The position numbers and the translations under genes are program-made. Below are positions 36,031-46,126 of a stretch of DNA of 64,000 nt, piece after piece. Origin of the DNA: Rubrivivax sp. (GTDB lineage Bacteria > Pseudomonadota > Gammaproteobacteria > Burkholderiales > Burkholderiaceae_C). Below the pieces are notes generated by a model, which had not been told where the DNA came from, ran no database searches, and saw only the letters and a list, made by a program, of their open reading frames with translations. The stretch is from the NCBI GenBank assembly GCA_016707445.1, contig JADJHR010000019.1:62001-126000 (forward strand), written 5' to 3'. The number at the start of each line of letters is the position of its first letter. Position 1 is the first letter of the stretch.

Positions 36031-37659
36031 GTGGACATCGACTACCAGAAGCTCGAATTCGAGTATCGGGCCTGCCCCGACCAGGCCGCGACGGCGCCGG
36101 CACACCACCCGCTGGTGGTGGTGGGCGCCGGGCCGGTGGGGCTGTCGCTGGCGATCGACCTGGCACAGCGCGGCGAGCAGGTGCTGCTGCTCGACAACGA
36201 CCACCGGCTGTCCACGGGGTCGCGCGCGATCTGCTTTTCCAAGCGCACGCTGGAGATCTGGGACCGCCTGGGCGTGGGCCAGCGCATGGTCGACAAGGGC
36301 GTGTCGTGGCGTGTGGGCCGCGTCTTCTTTGGCGATGCCGAGGTCTACCACTTCGACCTGCAGCCCGAAGCCGGCCACGAGCGGCCGGCCTTCATCAACC
36401 TGCAGCAGTACTACGCCGAAGGCTTCCTGGTCGAGCGGGCGCTCGAGCTGCCGGCGATCGACCTGCGCTGGTGCCACAAGGTGGTGGGCATCGAGCAAGG
36501 TGCCGATCGCATCACGCTGAGCCTCGACACGCCCGACGGCCCCTACTGCATCACGGCCGACCAGGTGGTGGCCTGCGACGGTTCACGCTCGACGTTGCGC
36601 GCGCTGCTGGGTCAGGAGAGCAAGGGTCGTGTCTTCCACGACCGCTTTCTGATCGCCGATCTGAAGCTGGCCGAGCCGCTGTTTGCGGGCGATGCCACCG
36701 AACGCTGGTTCTGGTTCGACCCGCCCTTCCATCGTGGGCAGAGCGTGCTGCTGCACCGCCAGCCCGATGGCGTTTGGCGCATCGACTTCCAGCTCGGCTG
36801 GGACGCCGACCCCGACGCCGAGCGCCAGCCCGAGCGCATCGTGCCGCGTGTGCAGCAGATGCTGCGTCAGGGTTTCGGGCGCGAGGTGGCGTTCACGCTC
36901 GAATGGGCCAGCGTCTACACCTTTGCCTGTTTGCGCATGGACCGTTTCCGCCATGGCCGGGTGCTGTTCGCGGGGGATTCGGCGCACGGCGTGTCGCCTT
37001 TCGGTGCGCGCGGCGCCAACTCGGGCGTGCAGGACATCGACAACCTGGCCTGGAAGCTGGTTGCCGTGCAGCGCGGTGAGGCACCTGACGCCCTGCTCGA
37101 CAGTTATGCCGACGAGCGTGAATTCGCCGCCGACGAGAACATCCTGAACAGCACGCGCGCCACCGACTTCATCACGCCCAAGAGCGACATCAGCCGCGTG
37201 TTCCGCAATGCGGTGCTGGGGCTGGCGCGCGATTTTCCGTTTGCCCGCAAGCTGGTCAACAGCGGGCGGCTGTCGGTGCCCGCGACCTTGAGCGCATCGG
37301 CGCTCAACAGTGTCGACGTCGATGCCTTCGGCGGGGCGATGTGCCCCGGTGCGGCGGCCGCCGATGCGCCGTTGACGAAGCGCGGCCAGCCCACCTGGCT
37401 GCTGCGCGAACTGGGATCGGGCTTCACGCTGCTGGTGTTCGGTGCGGCGCCGACCTGGTCCGCGGGTCTGTCGCTGCAGGTGCTGGCCCTCGACGGCCAG
37501 GCGCTGCACGACGACCAGGGCCTGGCCACGCAGCGCTACGATGCCCGGCCCGGCACGGCCTACCTGCTGCGCCCCGACGGCCACGTGGCCGCACGCTGGC
37601 GCGAACCGACGGCGGCTGGCATTCAGGCCGCGATCGACCGCGCGCTGGCCCGGAGCTGA
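36031..37659 (+). CDS. mhaA: FAD-dependent hydroxylase, likely 3-hydroxyphenylacetate 6-hydroxylase
   Basis: 542-residue flavoprotein monooxygenase of the MhpA/PheA type. GAGPVGLS (32-39) binds FAD, the DG motif is VACDGSRSTLR, and FAGDSAHGVSPFGARGANSG closes the FAD site; a thioredoxin-like C-terminal domain follows (about 450-540). It is preceded by TGGAGG and starts at GTG 36031. Directly behind lie a DUF2783 small protein, hmgA and fahA, the order of the P. putida-type 3-hydroxyphenylacetate pathway in which MhaA makes homogentisate with a small partner, MhaB. Assignment to 3-hydroxyphenylacetate rests on this context; another phenolic substrate is possible. Confidence 0.82.
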   Translation: MDIDYQKLEFEYRACPDQAATAPAHHPLVVVGAGPVGLSLAIDLAQRGEQVLLLDNDHRLSTGSRAICFSKRTLEIWDRLGVGQRMVDKGVSWRVGRVFFGDAEVYHFDLQPEAGHERPAFINLQQYYAEGFLVERALELPAIDLRWCHKVVGIEQGADRITLSLDTPDGPYCITADQVVACDGSRSTLRALLGQESKGRVFHDRFLIADLKLAEPLFAGDATERWFWFDPPFHRGQSVLLHRQPDGVWRIDFQLGWDADPDAERQPERIVPRVQQMLRQGFGREVAFTLEWASVYTFACLRMDRFRHGRVLFAGDSAHGVSPFGARGANSGVQDIDNLAWKLVAVQRGEAPDALLDSYADEREFAADENILNSTRATDFITPKSDISRVFRNAVLGLARDFPFARKLVNSGRLSVPATLSASALNSVDVDAFGGAMCPGAAAADAPLTKRGQPTWLLRELGSGFTLLVFGAAPTWSAGLSLQVLALDGQALHDDQGLATQRYDARPGTAYLLRPDGHVAARWREPTAAGIQAAIDRALARS

Positions 37660-37662
37660 ACC

Positions 37663-37872
37663 ATGATGCTGACCGTCGAACCCAAGCTCGAAAGCCCGGA
37701 CGACTTCTACGAAGCGTTGCTGGCCGCGCACCAGGGGTTGAGCCTGGACCAAAGCCACGACCTCAACGCGCGCCTGGTGCTGGTGCTGGCCAACCAGATC
37801 GGCCGCCAGGACCTGCTGCAGCAGGCGCTGGACGTCACGCGTGCCAGCCTTCAAGGAGCGCCGAATGACTGA
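37663..37872 (+). CDS. mhaB: DUF2783 small protein, likely hydroxylase coupling protein
   Basis: 69-residue soluble helical protein of the DUF2783 family ([18 protein letters not shown], then [19 protein letters not shown]). It lies 3 bases after the flavin hydroxylase and overlaps the hmgA start by 8 bases. Size and place fit the small coupling component MhaB of 3-hydroxyphenylacetate hydroxylase. The equation of DUF2783 with MhaB is my inference from context. Confidence 0.75.
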   Translation: MMLTVEPKLESPDDFYEALLAAHQGLSLDQSHDLNARLVLVLANQIGRQDLLQQALDVTRASLQGAPND

Positions 37873-39157
37873 GCTGCAATACCTGGGGGGCTTCGGCAAT
37901 CAGTTGAGCAGCGAAGCTTTGCCTGGCAGCCTGCCGATGGGCCGCAACAGCCCGCAGCGCGTGGCGAACGGCCTGTACGCTGAACTGTTGTCGGGCAGCG
38001 CCTTCACAGCGCCGCGTGCCGAGAACCGCCGCACCTGGATGTACCGGCGCCAGCCCGGCGTCAAGTGCACCGGCACCGCCCATCAGGCGTTGCCGCACCC
38101 GACCTGGAAGACCGGTGCTGCTGCCGGCGTGGCCACGCCGCCCGACCCGATGCGCTGGCACGCAATGCCGGTGCCGACCGACCGCGCGCTGGATTTCATC
38201 GACGGCCTGCACACCATCGTGGTCAACGGCGACGCCGACGCGCAGACCGGCATCGCCGCACACCTGGTGCTGGCCAACTGCAGCATGCAACGCGTGCTGA
38301 TCAATGCCGACGGCGAGATGCTGATCGTGCCGCAGCAAGGCGCGATGACGATCACCACCGAGCTTGGCGTGCTGCACGTGGCAGCCGGCCAGATTGTCTT
38401 GATCCCGCGCGGGATGGCCTTTCGCGTGGCGCTGGACGGGCCGACGCGGGCCTATGTCTGCGAGAACTACGGCGCGCCGTTCCGCCTGCCCGAGCTGGGC
38501 CCGATCGGCAGCAACGGTCTGGCCAATGCGCGCGACTTCCAGTGCCCGGTGGCGGCCTTCGAGGCGGACCTGCAACCGACGACGGTGGTGCGCAAGTTCG
38601 GCGGCCAGCTGTGGCAGGCGCGGGCGGACGCCAGCCCTTTCAATGTCGTCGCCTGGCATGGCAACCTGGTGCCGTTCAGGTACGACACGAAGCACTTCAT
38701 GGTCATCGGTTCGATCAGCTTTGATCATCCCGACCCGTCGATCTTCACGGTGCTGACCAGTCCCAGCGATACGCCGGGTACGGCCAACTGCGACTTCGTG
38801 ATCTTTCCGCCGCGCTGGCTGGTGATGGAAGACAGCTTCCGCCCGCCCTGGTACCACCGCAACATCATGAGCGAGTTCATGGGCCTGGTGCATGGGCAGT
38901 ACGACGCCAAGCCCGAAGGCTTCAAGCCCGGCGGCATGAGCCTGCACAACGCGATGGTGCCGCACGGCCCCGACGCCGAGGCCTTCGACAAGGCCAGCAA
39001 CGCCCAGCTGGCGCCGCACAAGCTGGACGACACGCTGGCCTTCATGTTCGAGAGCCGCTGGCGCTTTCGCTGCACCGATTTCGCGCTCAACGGCGGCGCG
39101 CTCGATCCGCGCTACGCCGAGTGCTGGGCGCCGCTGTCCGACCACTTCAAGGCATGA
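37865..39157 (+). CDS. hmgA: Homogentisate 1,2-dioxygenase
   Basis: 430-residue non-heme iron enzyme cleaving homogentisate to maleylacetoacetate in tyrosine and phenylacetate-type catabolism. The N-terminal [26 protein letters not shown] and the metal region [15 protein letters not shown] (His, Glu ligands) with a later HGPD are visible; length is normal. ATG 37865 overlaps the previous gene (8 bases). Translation is probably coupled with mhaB and fahA. Confidence 0.96.
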   Translation: MTELQYLGGFGNQLSSEALPGSLPMGRNSPQRVANGLYAELLSGSAFTAPRAENRRTWMYRRQPGVKCTGTAHQALPHPTWKTGAAAGVATPPDPMRWHAMPVPTDRALDFIDGLHTIVVNGDADAQTGIAAHLVLANCSMQRVLINADGEMLIVPQQGAMTITTELGVLHVAAGQIVLIPRGMAFRVALDGPTRAYVCENYGAPFRLPELGPIGSNGLANARDFQCPVAAFEADLQPTTVVRKFGGQLWQARADASPFNVVAWHGNLVPFRYDTKHFMVIGSISFDHPDPSIFTVLTSPSDTPGTANCDFVIFPPRWLVMEDSFRPPWYHRNIMSEFMGLVHGQYDAKPEGFKPGGMSLHNAMVPHGPDAEAFDKASNAQLAPHKLDDTLAFMFESRWRFRCTDFALNGGALDPRYAECWAPLSDHFKA

Positions 39158-39161
39158 CCCG

Positions 39162-40469
39162 ATGACGACTTTGACCGACGCCACCCACGATCCCGCGCTG
39201 CGCAGCTGGGTGGCCAGCGCCAACGAGGCCGGCGCTGACTTTCCCGTGCAGAACCTGCCTTTCGGGCGCATGCGCCCGAAAGGCAGCGACGATGCCTGGC
39301 GCATCGGCGTGGCGATCGGCGACCAGGTGCTGGACTTGCGGCTGGCGCGCGAGCAATGCCCCTGGTCTGGCGAGGTTTCGGCCTGGCTGGCGCCGCTGGC
39401 CGACGGCGACCTGAACGCCTTCATGGTGCTGGGCCGGCCGGCCTGGCGCGGCCTGCGCGCTGCGCTGTCGGCGGCACTGGCCGAAGGCTCCGAGCAATCG
39501 CCTTTTCTCGAACTGTGCCTGCTGCTGCAATCGCAATGCGAGATGAGCCTGCCCTGCCGCATCGGCGACTACACCGACTTCTACGCCGGCATCCACCACG
39601 CCACCACCATCGGCAAGCTGTTCCGCCCCGACAACCCGCTGCTGCCCAACTACAAGTGGGTGCCGATCGGCTACCACGGGCGGGCGTCGAGCATCGGCCT
39701 GGGCGGCGCCATCAAGCGCCCCAGCGGCCAGACCAAGGATGCGGGTGACGCTGCGCCGGTGTTCGGCCCCTGCCAGCGGCTGGACTACGAGCTCGAGGTC
39801 GGCGCCTTCGTCGGCCGCGCCAATGCGCTGGGTGAGCCGGTGCCGATCGGCGAGGCCGAGGACGCACTGTTCGGCCTGGTGCTGCTCAACGACTGGTCGG
39901 CGCGCGACATGCAGGCCTGGGAGTACCAGCCGCTGGGCCCGTTCCTGGCCAAGAGCTTTGCCAGCTCGATCTCGCCCTGGATCGTCACCATGGACGCGCT
40001 GGCGCCGTATCGAAGGCCGTTCACGCGGCCTGACGGCGACCCGCAGCCGCTGCCCTACCTCGATTCGCCCTTCAACCGCGAAGCCGGCGCGATCGACATC
40101 ACGCTGGAAGTGTGGCTGCAGAGCGCGGTCATGCGCACTGCCGGTCAAGCCGCGGTGCGGCTGTCGCAGTCCAACCTGACCGATGCCTACTGGACCTGGG
40201 CGCAGCTGCTGACGCACCACGCCAGCAACGGCTGCAACCTGCAAGCCGGTGACCTGCTGGGCAGCGGCACGATCTCGGGGCCGAAGCCGGGTACCTACGC
40301 GTCGCTGATGGAGCTGTCGAGCAACGGCAAGTCGCCGATCACTTTGCCCGGCGGCGAGTCGCGCAGCTTCTTGCAGGACGGCGACACCGTCACGCTGCGG
40401 GCCCATTGCGCGTCGCCCGGCGCCGTGCGCATCGGCCTGGGCGAGGTCAGCGGCACCATCGTGTCCTGA
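39162..40469 (+). CDS. fahA: Fumarylacetoacetase
   Basis: 435-residue hydrolase splitting fumarylacetoacetate to fumarate and acetoacetate, the last step of the homogentisate route. The metal/active site is visible as DYTDFYAGIHHATTIGKLFRP split over two stretches, with the catalytic His and Asp/Glu ligands, and LLNDWSARDMQAWEYQPLGP; the tail region GDTVTLRAHC is typical. Starts 4 bases after the hmgA stop. Maleylacetoacetate isomerase, needed between the two enzymes, is not in the window. Ends directly against the convergent TpsA gene. Confidence 0.96.
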   Translation: MTTLTDATHDPALRSWVASANEAGADFPVQNLPFGRMRPKGSDDAWRIGVAIGDQVLDLRLAREQCPWSGEVSAWLAPLADGDLNAFMVLGRPAWRGLRAALSAALAEGSEQSPFLELCLLLQSQCEMSLPCRIGDYTDFYAGIHHATTIGKLFRPDNPLLPNYKWVPIGYHGRASSIGLGGAIKRPSGQTKDAGDAAPVFGPCQRLDYELEVGAFVGRANALGEPVPIGEAEDALFGLVLLNDWSARDMQAWEYQPLGPFLAKSFASSISPWIVTMDALAPYRRPFTRPDGDPQPLPYLDSPFNREAGAIDITLEVWLQSAVMRTAGQAAVRLSQSNLTDAYWTWAQLLTHHASNGCNLQAGDLLGSGTISGPKPGTYASLMELSSNGKSPITLPGGESRSFLQDGDTVTLRAHCASPGAVRIGLGEVSGTIVS

Positions 40470-43400
40470 TCAAGGCTGCAGGCGCAGCGGCGCCGACGCC
40501 GGCTCGCGCAGCGCGCCGCGGCCCTGGATCGACAGCCTGCTGTCGGGCCCGACTTCGCACACGTCACGTGCCACCACGCCCAGGTCCAGCCGCCGGGTGG
40601 ACAGGCTGACCAGACCGGCCGACAGGTCGAGTTGCGGCAGCGTGACGCTGAGCTGCCCGCTGACGCCATCGGGCGCGGCGGCCTGGATCACGTTGTAGCC
40701 CGGCACGCCGGACCTGAAGGTCTCGATGCGGCTACCGCCGACGAACACATTGTTGCCGTCGGGCAGCAGCAGGCCGGCGTTGATCTGCACCTGGCCGCCG
40801 CGAGCCAGCGGTGCTGTGGTGTTCGCCTGCACGAAGCCCGAGGCCAGCACCAGCGCCGGGCTGGTGATCGTGATGTCGCCGCCGTTGCCGTTGCTCAAAC
40901 CATCAACCGACGACGTGATGCGTGAATCCTTCAGCAGCACCAGGCCGCCCGCGGTAAGCGTGATCGGCCCCCCGTCGCCGTCCAACGCCGAGGTGCGCAC
41001 GCTGCTGCCTTTGAGCTGGATGCCGCCCGCCGACGTCAGCACGATCTGGCCGGCGTTGGCGTTGACCGATGCGGCGGCCGTGATGTCGCCAGCGTTCAGC
41101 ACGATGCGGTTCGCCTGCACGCGCAACGTGGGTGTTGCGATCGCGCCGGGGTTGGCCACCTGGGCGTCGTTGGCGATGCTCAAGGCAGCGCCGTCCAGCA
41201 GCTCGAACGTGTCTCGCACGTTGAGGGTGATGCTGCCCGGCTGGCCGCCCGAGCCCTGCCGCGCGCGGCTGATCACCTGCGTCTTGAAGCCTGATGCTGC
41301 GTCGCTGCCGGTGGCCAGAAACGAGCCCGCGCTGACGCTGATGCGGCCGGCAGCGCCTTCACCGCCGGTGTTGGCGCTCAGGGCGCCGCCTTGGCGCAGC
41401 ACCAGGGCGTTGACCACGCGCAGATCGATATTGCCGGCAGCGCCCGGCCCGGCGGTCACCGAGACGATGCCGGCCGCGCTGTCCACCGTCAGGCTGCCCG
41501 CGTCGATGCTGATCGCGCCGCCCTGGCCGGTGTCCAGGGTGCTGGTCGACACCAGGGCTTCGTTGCTGAGGGTCATCTCGCGGGCTTTGATCAGCACGCT
41601 GCCGGCATTGCCGGCGCCGCCCGAATCGGCGCTGATGCCGGTGGCGTGGCTGCGGTCACCGCCATCGACGATCAGGACATCGGCGTTGATGCGCACCGAA
41701 CCGGCGTTGGAGCCGGTGTAGGTCGCCGACGACACCGAGGCGCCATTGACGATGCTCAGCCGGTTGGCGTTGACGGACACTTCGGCGCCGGCGCCCAGGC
41801 CCGTCAACACATCACCGGCAATGCCCGTGAAGGTGTCTGGCGCGCCCTTGCCATCGATCAGCAGCGTCGGGGCGGTGATGTTGATCACGCCAGGGCTGCC
41901 GCTGCCCAGCGTGCCCGCGATGATGCTGCCGCCGTCACGCACCGTCATTTGCTGCGCGGCCTGAATCACCACGCTGCCGGCGTTGCTGAACTTGCCCTGG
42001 GCCAACGAATGGATGCCCGTGGCCAGCCCCGTGCCGTCGATCACGATGGTGTCGGCCGCCACCATCACCCGCCCGGCGTTGCCACCGTCGGCCCGGCTGT
42101 CGGCGTAGATGCTGGCACTGGCCTTCACGCTCAGGCTGGAGGCCTGGATGTCCACGTCGCCCGAGTTGCCACCCAGGCGCCCGAGCGAGGTGCTGGAGAT
42201 TGCCGTGACGAACTCACCGCCACCGCTGAGTTCGATCACGGGCGCCTTGACGTCGACGCTGCCGGCCGCACCGCTGCCCAGTGTGGCTGAGCTGATCTGG
42301 CCGCCAGCGGTCAAGACCAGGCGCTCGCTGGCCTGCACGCTGAGCGCTGCCGAGTCCGACTCGTTCGAGCTGAGGCTGGTGATCTGTGCCGCTGCATGTC
42401 CCCCACCATCGAGCGTGATGCTGCGCGCGCGCACCTGCAGCGCAGCCGGTGCGATGCCGGCATTGCTGAACGACGTGATGGCCGCGTTGTTCAACAACTG
42501 CAGGCTGCCGGCCACGTCAAGCAGCAGCGCCCCTGCACCATAACTTCTCAAGCCAGTGGTCAAATCACCACTTTGTCCGTCGATCAGCATCGCACCGGCG
42601 CTGACACTCAAGCGCCCCGCGCGGCCGCTGTTGACGCTGTCTGACACGATCTGGCCGCCGCCGGCCAGGCTCAGCTGGTCTTGCACGCGCACGTCCAGCG
42701 CCCCGGCGCTGCCTGAGCCGCCGCTCAGCACCTGGGTGCCGATGAACGCGAATGTGCCCTGTCCGTCCAGCAACATCGAGCCGGCGCGTACGTTCAAGGC
42801 ACCGCCGTTGCCGCTGCCCAGGGCAGCGGCGAAGAACTGGCCACCGCCGATCAGGCTGACGCGCGTGGCGTCGATGTCGATGGCCGAGCCTGCGCCGGCA
42901 CCGAGCGAGTAAGAGCCGATGCCGGTGACACGCTGCGACTGGCCGTCGGCGGTGATGCTGTCGGCGCTGACCTGCACGCGGCCCGCGCTTTGTTCTGACA
43001 GGTTGTAGGTCAGCACCTCAGCGCCGCCGCTGAGCCGCAACGCACCAGCCACCCGAAGGTCGATGGCGTCGGCTGCGCTGATCTGGCCGACGCTGCTCTC
43101 CACACCCAGCAACGCCGCCGTGCCGTGGCCGTCGATCGTCAGCGTGCCCGCATCGATGCTGATGCTGCCGGCCTGGGCATCGGGGCCCGAGCTGCTGTAC
43201 AGCGTGGCCTGGCTTACCAGCACGTCGCCGGGTGAGCGCACGCCCACGTGGCCGCCCGGGGCGTTCAGCTTGGCGCCTTGCACCGTCACGCTGCCAGCCG
43301 CCAATTCGAGCGTGCTGCCCGGCTGCAGGGTCAGGTTGGCGCCTTGCCAGCGCAAGGCAGCGGCAACCTGACCAGACAGGAAGCCGAAGCTCTCGGGTGC

Positions 43401-43868
43401 GGCCACGCTGAGCGAGCTGCCGTTGCTGCTGCCGGTGTCCCAGGTGCTGCCGTCGGCCATCTGCAGGCGCGGCGCGGTGGACAGGTGCAGGCTACCCGGC
43501 AGGTCGAAGCTGGCGCCGGCACCGACGACCACCCCGCTGGGGTTGACCAGCCAGAACGCGGGCGCGCTGCCGGCTGCAGCGTCGAGTTTGATGCCACCGT
43601 CGATCAGGCTGGGCTCGCCGCCGGTGACGCGGCTGATCACGTTGCGGATGGCGGCGTCGCTGGTGCTGAAGGTGGCGGTCTCGCCGGGGGCCACGCCGAA
43701 TCGCGTGAAACTGTGGAACAGGTTGGCGCCGCGCACCGTGCCCAGGCTTTGCGGCACGCTGAAGCGGCCCGACAACGACTGCACCGCGCCGGTGCTGCCG
43801 TCGGTCAGCGCGGCGGCCTGGGCCGCGGCGGCGGCCGCCCAGGCCAAGATTGACAGCACGAGTTTCAT
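40470..43868 (-). CDS. TpsA-type exoprotein with filamentous hemagglutinin N-terminal domain
   Basis: 1132-residue secreted beta-helix protein. A short signal peptide (1-18, AAAAAQAAA) leads to the TPS secretion domain (about 25-150: GANLFHSFTRFGV, TFSTSDAAIRNVISRVTGG, FWLVNPSGVVVG). The remainder is a long run of imperfect ~45-60-residue repeats with Gly-Ala-Ser turns (ITLDGGG, VLTAGGQI, GNAGSV), giving a predicted right-handed beta-helix. It ends in a Cys-containing cap (DVCEVGPDSRLSI). ATG 43868 has GGGAGA upstream; the open frame above it shadows the CHAT gene. Likely a surface adhesin or cell-envelope effector secreted by the TpsB encoded upstream. No C-terminal toxin domain was seen. 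Confidence 0.9.
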   Translation of the reverse strand: MKLVLSILAWAAAAAAQAAALTDGSTGAVQSLSGRFSVPQSLGTVRGANLFHSFTRFGVAPGETATFSTSDAAIRNVISRVTGGEPSLIDGGIKLDAAAGSAPAFWLVNPSGVVVGAGASFDLPGSLHLSTAPRLQMADGSTWDTGSSNGSSLSVAAPESFGFLSGQVAAALRWQGANLTLQPGSTLELAAGSVTVQGAKLNAPGGHVGVRSPGDVLVSQATLYSSSGPDAQAGSISIDAGTLTIDGHGTAALLGVESSVGQISAADAIDLRVAGALRLSGGAEVLTYNLSEQSAGRVQVSADSITADGQSQRVTGIGSYSLGAGAGSAIDIDATRVSLIGGGQFFAAALGSGNGGALNVRAGSMLLDGQGTFAFIGTQVLSGGSGSAGALDVRVQDQLSLAGGGQIVSDSVNSGRAGRLSVSAGAMLIDGQSGDLTTGLRSYGAGALLLDVAGSLQLLNNAAITSFSNAGIAPAALQVRARSITLDGGGHAAAQITSLSSNESDSAALSVQASERLVLTAGGQISSATLGSGAAGSVDVKAPVIELSGGGEFVTAISSTSLGRLGGNSGDVDIQASSLSVKASASIYADSRADGGNAGRVMVAADTIVIDGTGLATGIHSLAQGKFSNAGSVVIQAAQQMTVRDGGSIIAGTLGSGSPGVINITAPTLLIDGKGAPDTFTGIAGDVLTGLGAGAEVSVNANRLSIVNGASVSSATYTGSNAGSVRINADVLIVDGGDRSHATGISADSGGAGNAGSVLIKAREMTLSNEALVSTSTLDTGQGGAISIDAGSLTVDSAAGIVSVTAGPGAAGNIDLRVVNALVLRQGGALSANTGGEGAAGRISVSAGSFLATGSDAASGFKTQVISRARQGSGGQPGSITLNVRDTFELLDGAALSIANDAQVANPGAIATPTLRVQANRIVLNAGDITAAASVNANAGQIVLTSAGGIQLKGSSVRTSALDGDGGPITLTAGGLVLLKDSRITSSVDGLSNGNGGDITITSPALVLASGFVQANTTAPLARGGQVQINAGLLLPDGNNVFVGGSRIETFRSGVPGYNVIQAAAPDGVSGQLSVTLPQLDLSAGLVSLSTRRLDLGVVARDVCEVGPDSRLSIQGRGALREPASAPLRLQP

Positions 43869-46126
43869 TGCCAGTCTCCCACCAGGATGAACGGTGCCCA
43901 GTAGAACGGGTGCCTGAACGCCGGATCGGCGATCAGATCGAGCTGCGCCGCGCGCAACGCATCGATCTTGCTGCCGTGACCGCTGACGCGATTCTCCAGC
44001 AGCCGGCGGTAGAAGCTGACCATCAGGCGCTGCGCGGCGCTGTCGGACACCGGCCACAGCGTGCCCAGTGCACTGCGTGCATTGGCCTTCAGCGCGGTGC
44101 CGCTCATGCCCAGTGGCGCGCGGTCGTCACCCTCGGCGGTCTGGCAGGCCGACAGCGTGATCAGCTCGATCGGCCGGCTGCGGGGGTGGGGGCCCGTCAG
44201 CAGGCGCTGCAGGCCGTTGAGCGTAAGCAGTTCGTCGTAGGTCATGATGAAGGTGTTGTCGGCACTGTCGCCGAACACACCGTGCGACGCGATGTGCACC
44301 AGGTCCTGGTCCCCGGCGGCCAGCTGCTGCTTCAGCGCTGCCAGCGTGAAACGGCGGTCCAGCAGTTCGGTGCCGCCGAGCAGCCGGCCCAGGTCTTCGA
44401 CCTCGCGCCGCACGCCGGGCAGCGCCAGCGCATCGCGCAGCGCGTCGCGCACCGCAGCCGGGCTGCGCGACAGCATGGCGGCACCGCTGCGCGCCCCATC
44501 AGCGCTGCCTTCGGGGTCGAGCACGGCATTCACCAGCTGCGGCGGCAGCTTGTCCAGCACCGGTCCGGGCTCGCTCAAGCCGGCCAGCAGGGCGCGCAGC
44601 GGGCGGTGGCTGTCGGGTGCCGACTGCGTCAGCGTCAGGCCGGGCACCGTGGCCAGGGCCCAGCGGCGGATGATGAAGTCTTGACCATCGTGCAAGGCGC
44701 CCAGCGGCACCAGGCGCAACACACCGTCGGGCACCGCCACCAGCGTGCGGATGTGCTGGGCGTCGAGCTGTGGCACCAGCGGCTGGATCAGCCATTCGTA
44801 GAGCTTGCCGGCCTGCGCGCGGTAGCCGCTGCCGGCGCGCAGCGCAGCCACGAAATTCAGCGCCTGGCGGCGCAGATCGTCGCCCCGCACGGCCACCGGG
44901 GTGCGCGTGATGCCCTGTTCGGTCTCGAGCAGCAGCTCCAGCCGGTCGGGCAGGATGATGGGGTAGTAGATCGCGGTCGCCGGTGGCGGCTGGAAAGGGG
45001 CCGCGCTGCGCGCCGCACCCAGGCTGCAGCGGTCGCGCAGGTAGTCGGCGAGCTCGGTCTGCTTGATCAGCTCGACCGTGTCGCGCGCCTGGCGCAGCAA
45101 CGCGCTGCGCTCATCGCCCTGCACCCGCGCCGACTGCTGCAGCAGCAGGTCGGTCAGGCCCAGGTAGACCGGCTCCAGCGTCTCGCGGAACGACGAGCGG
45201 CCGTCGACATACTGCACCGGCATGTCGCTGCGCACCGCCTGCACATGCTCGACCGCGCGTCGGTAGGCGGCCAGCGCGCGCACGGTGTCACCCTGGCGCT
45301 GTGCCAGGCGGCCGGCACGCCATTCCAGCGGGATCGCCAGCTCTGGCGCCGGCAGGCGCTGGGCATGGCGCAAGCCACGTTCGGTCAGCCGCAGCGACTC
45401 GTCGTCGCGCTGCTGACGTTCGTACAGCGCCGCCAGGCCATCGTAGGCCTCGGCAGCCAGCGCGTCGTCGGCAGCAGCCAGCGCGGCGTCGCGCCCGGCG
45501 CTGTACTGCTGCAGCGCCAGTTGGGTCGCAGCTTCGCCCTCTGCCAGCGCCTGCGCCGCCAGGTTCAGCGTATCGCGCGTGCGCACCGGGCCGGGCGGCA
45601 GCTGGGCCAGCGCCGCGGCGGCCGCCTGCAGCCGGGGCAGGCGCTGGCCGACGGGCTGCAGGCGCAGTCGGTTCAGCTCGACCGCCAGCGCCAGTTCGGC
45701 GTCGTTCGGGGCCAGTTGCAAGGCCTGCAGCCAGGCATCGTCAGCAGCTTGCGGCTGGTGGCGCGCCAGCAGCAGGTGGCCCAGATCGAGGGCGGCGGTG
45801 GCACGTGCGCGCGGCGTGTCCAGTCCGGCCATTGCCTCGCGCAGCAGTGGTTCGGCCAGATTGGGCTGGTTCAGCCGCAGATAGGCCTGGCCCAGCGCCG
45901 CCGCGGTCTGTGCACGGGCCAGGCCTGCCGGGGTGGCGGCGTGCCGGTCCGCCAGCTGTTCGGCCGCCAGCCGCACCTGGCCCTGGCGCAGCAGGCAGCG
46001 GCCGTCGTCCAGCCCTGTCGACGCCGCCCGGGCCATGCTCAGCCCCAGGCCCAGCGTCAGCAAGGCCACAAGCGTGGCGCGCAGGCCGCTAGAACGCCAG
46101 CCAGCGAACGGACAGGTGGATGCCAT
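43865..46126 (-). CDS. Exported TPR-CHAT domain protein (caspase-like)
   Basis: 753 residues. A signal peptide or membrane anchor (15-35, ALLTLGLGLSMARA) precedes tetratricopeptide-like helices (about 40-350: AQTAAALGQAYLRLNQPNLAE; TAALDLGHLLLARH) and a C-terminal CHAT peptidase domain (about 450-750). The catalytic His is in SHGVFGD (about residue 615) and the Cys in LSACQTAEGD (about 661), the full dyad of separase/caspase-type CHAT proteases. It lies between tpsB and tpsA, overlapping tpsB by 38 and tpsA by 4 bases, so the three proteins are probably made together. It may cleave the exoprotein or another envelope protein in the periplasm (inference). Confidence 0.9.
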   Translation of the reverse strand: MASTCPFAGWRSSGLRATLVALLTLGLGLSMARAASTGLDDGRCLLRQGQVRLAAEQLADRHAATPAGLARAQTAAALGQAYLRLNQPNLAEPLLREAMAGLDTPRARATAALDLGHLLLARHQPQAADDAWLQALQLAPNDAELALAVELNRLRLQPVGQRLPRLQAAAAALAQLPPGPVRTRDTLNLAAQALAEGEAATQLALQQYSAGRDAALAAADDALAAEAYDGLAALYERQQRDDESLRLTERGLRHAQRLPAPELAIPLEWRAGRLAQRQGDTVRALAAYRRAVEHVQAVRSDMPVQYVDGRSSFRETLEPVYLGLTDLLLQQSARVQGDERSALLRQARDTVELIKQTELADYLRDRCSLGAARSAAPFQPPPATAIYYPIILPDRLELLLETEQGITRTPVAVRGDDLRRQALNFVAALRAGSGYRAQAGKLYEWLIQPLVPQLDAQHIRTLVAVPDGVLRLVPLGALHDGQDFIIRRWALATVPGLTLTQSAPDSHRPLRALLAGLSEPGPVLDKLPPQLVNAVLDPEGSADGARSGAAMLSRSPAAVRDALRDALALPGVRREVEDLGRLLGGTELLDRRFTLAALKQQLAAGDQDLVHIASHGVFGDSADNTFIMTYDELLTLNGLQRLLTGPHPRSRPIELITLSACQTAEGDDRAPLGMSGTALKANARSALGTLWPVSDSAAQRLMVSFYRRLLENRVSGHGSKIDALRAAQLDLIADPAFRHPFYWAPFILVGDWQ

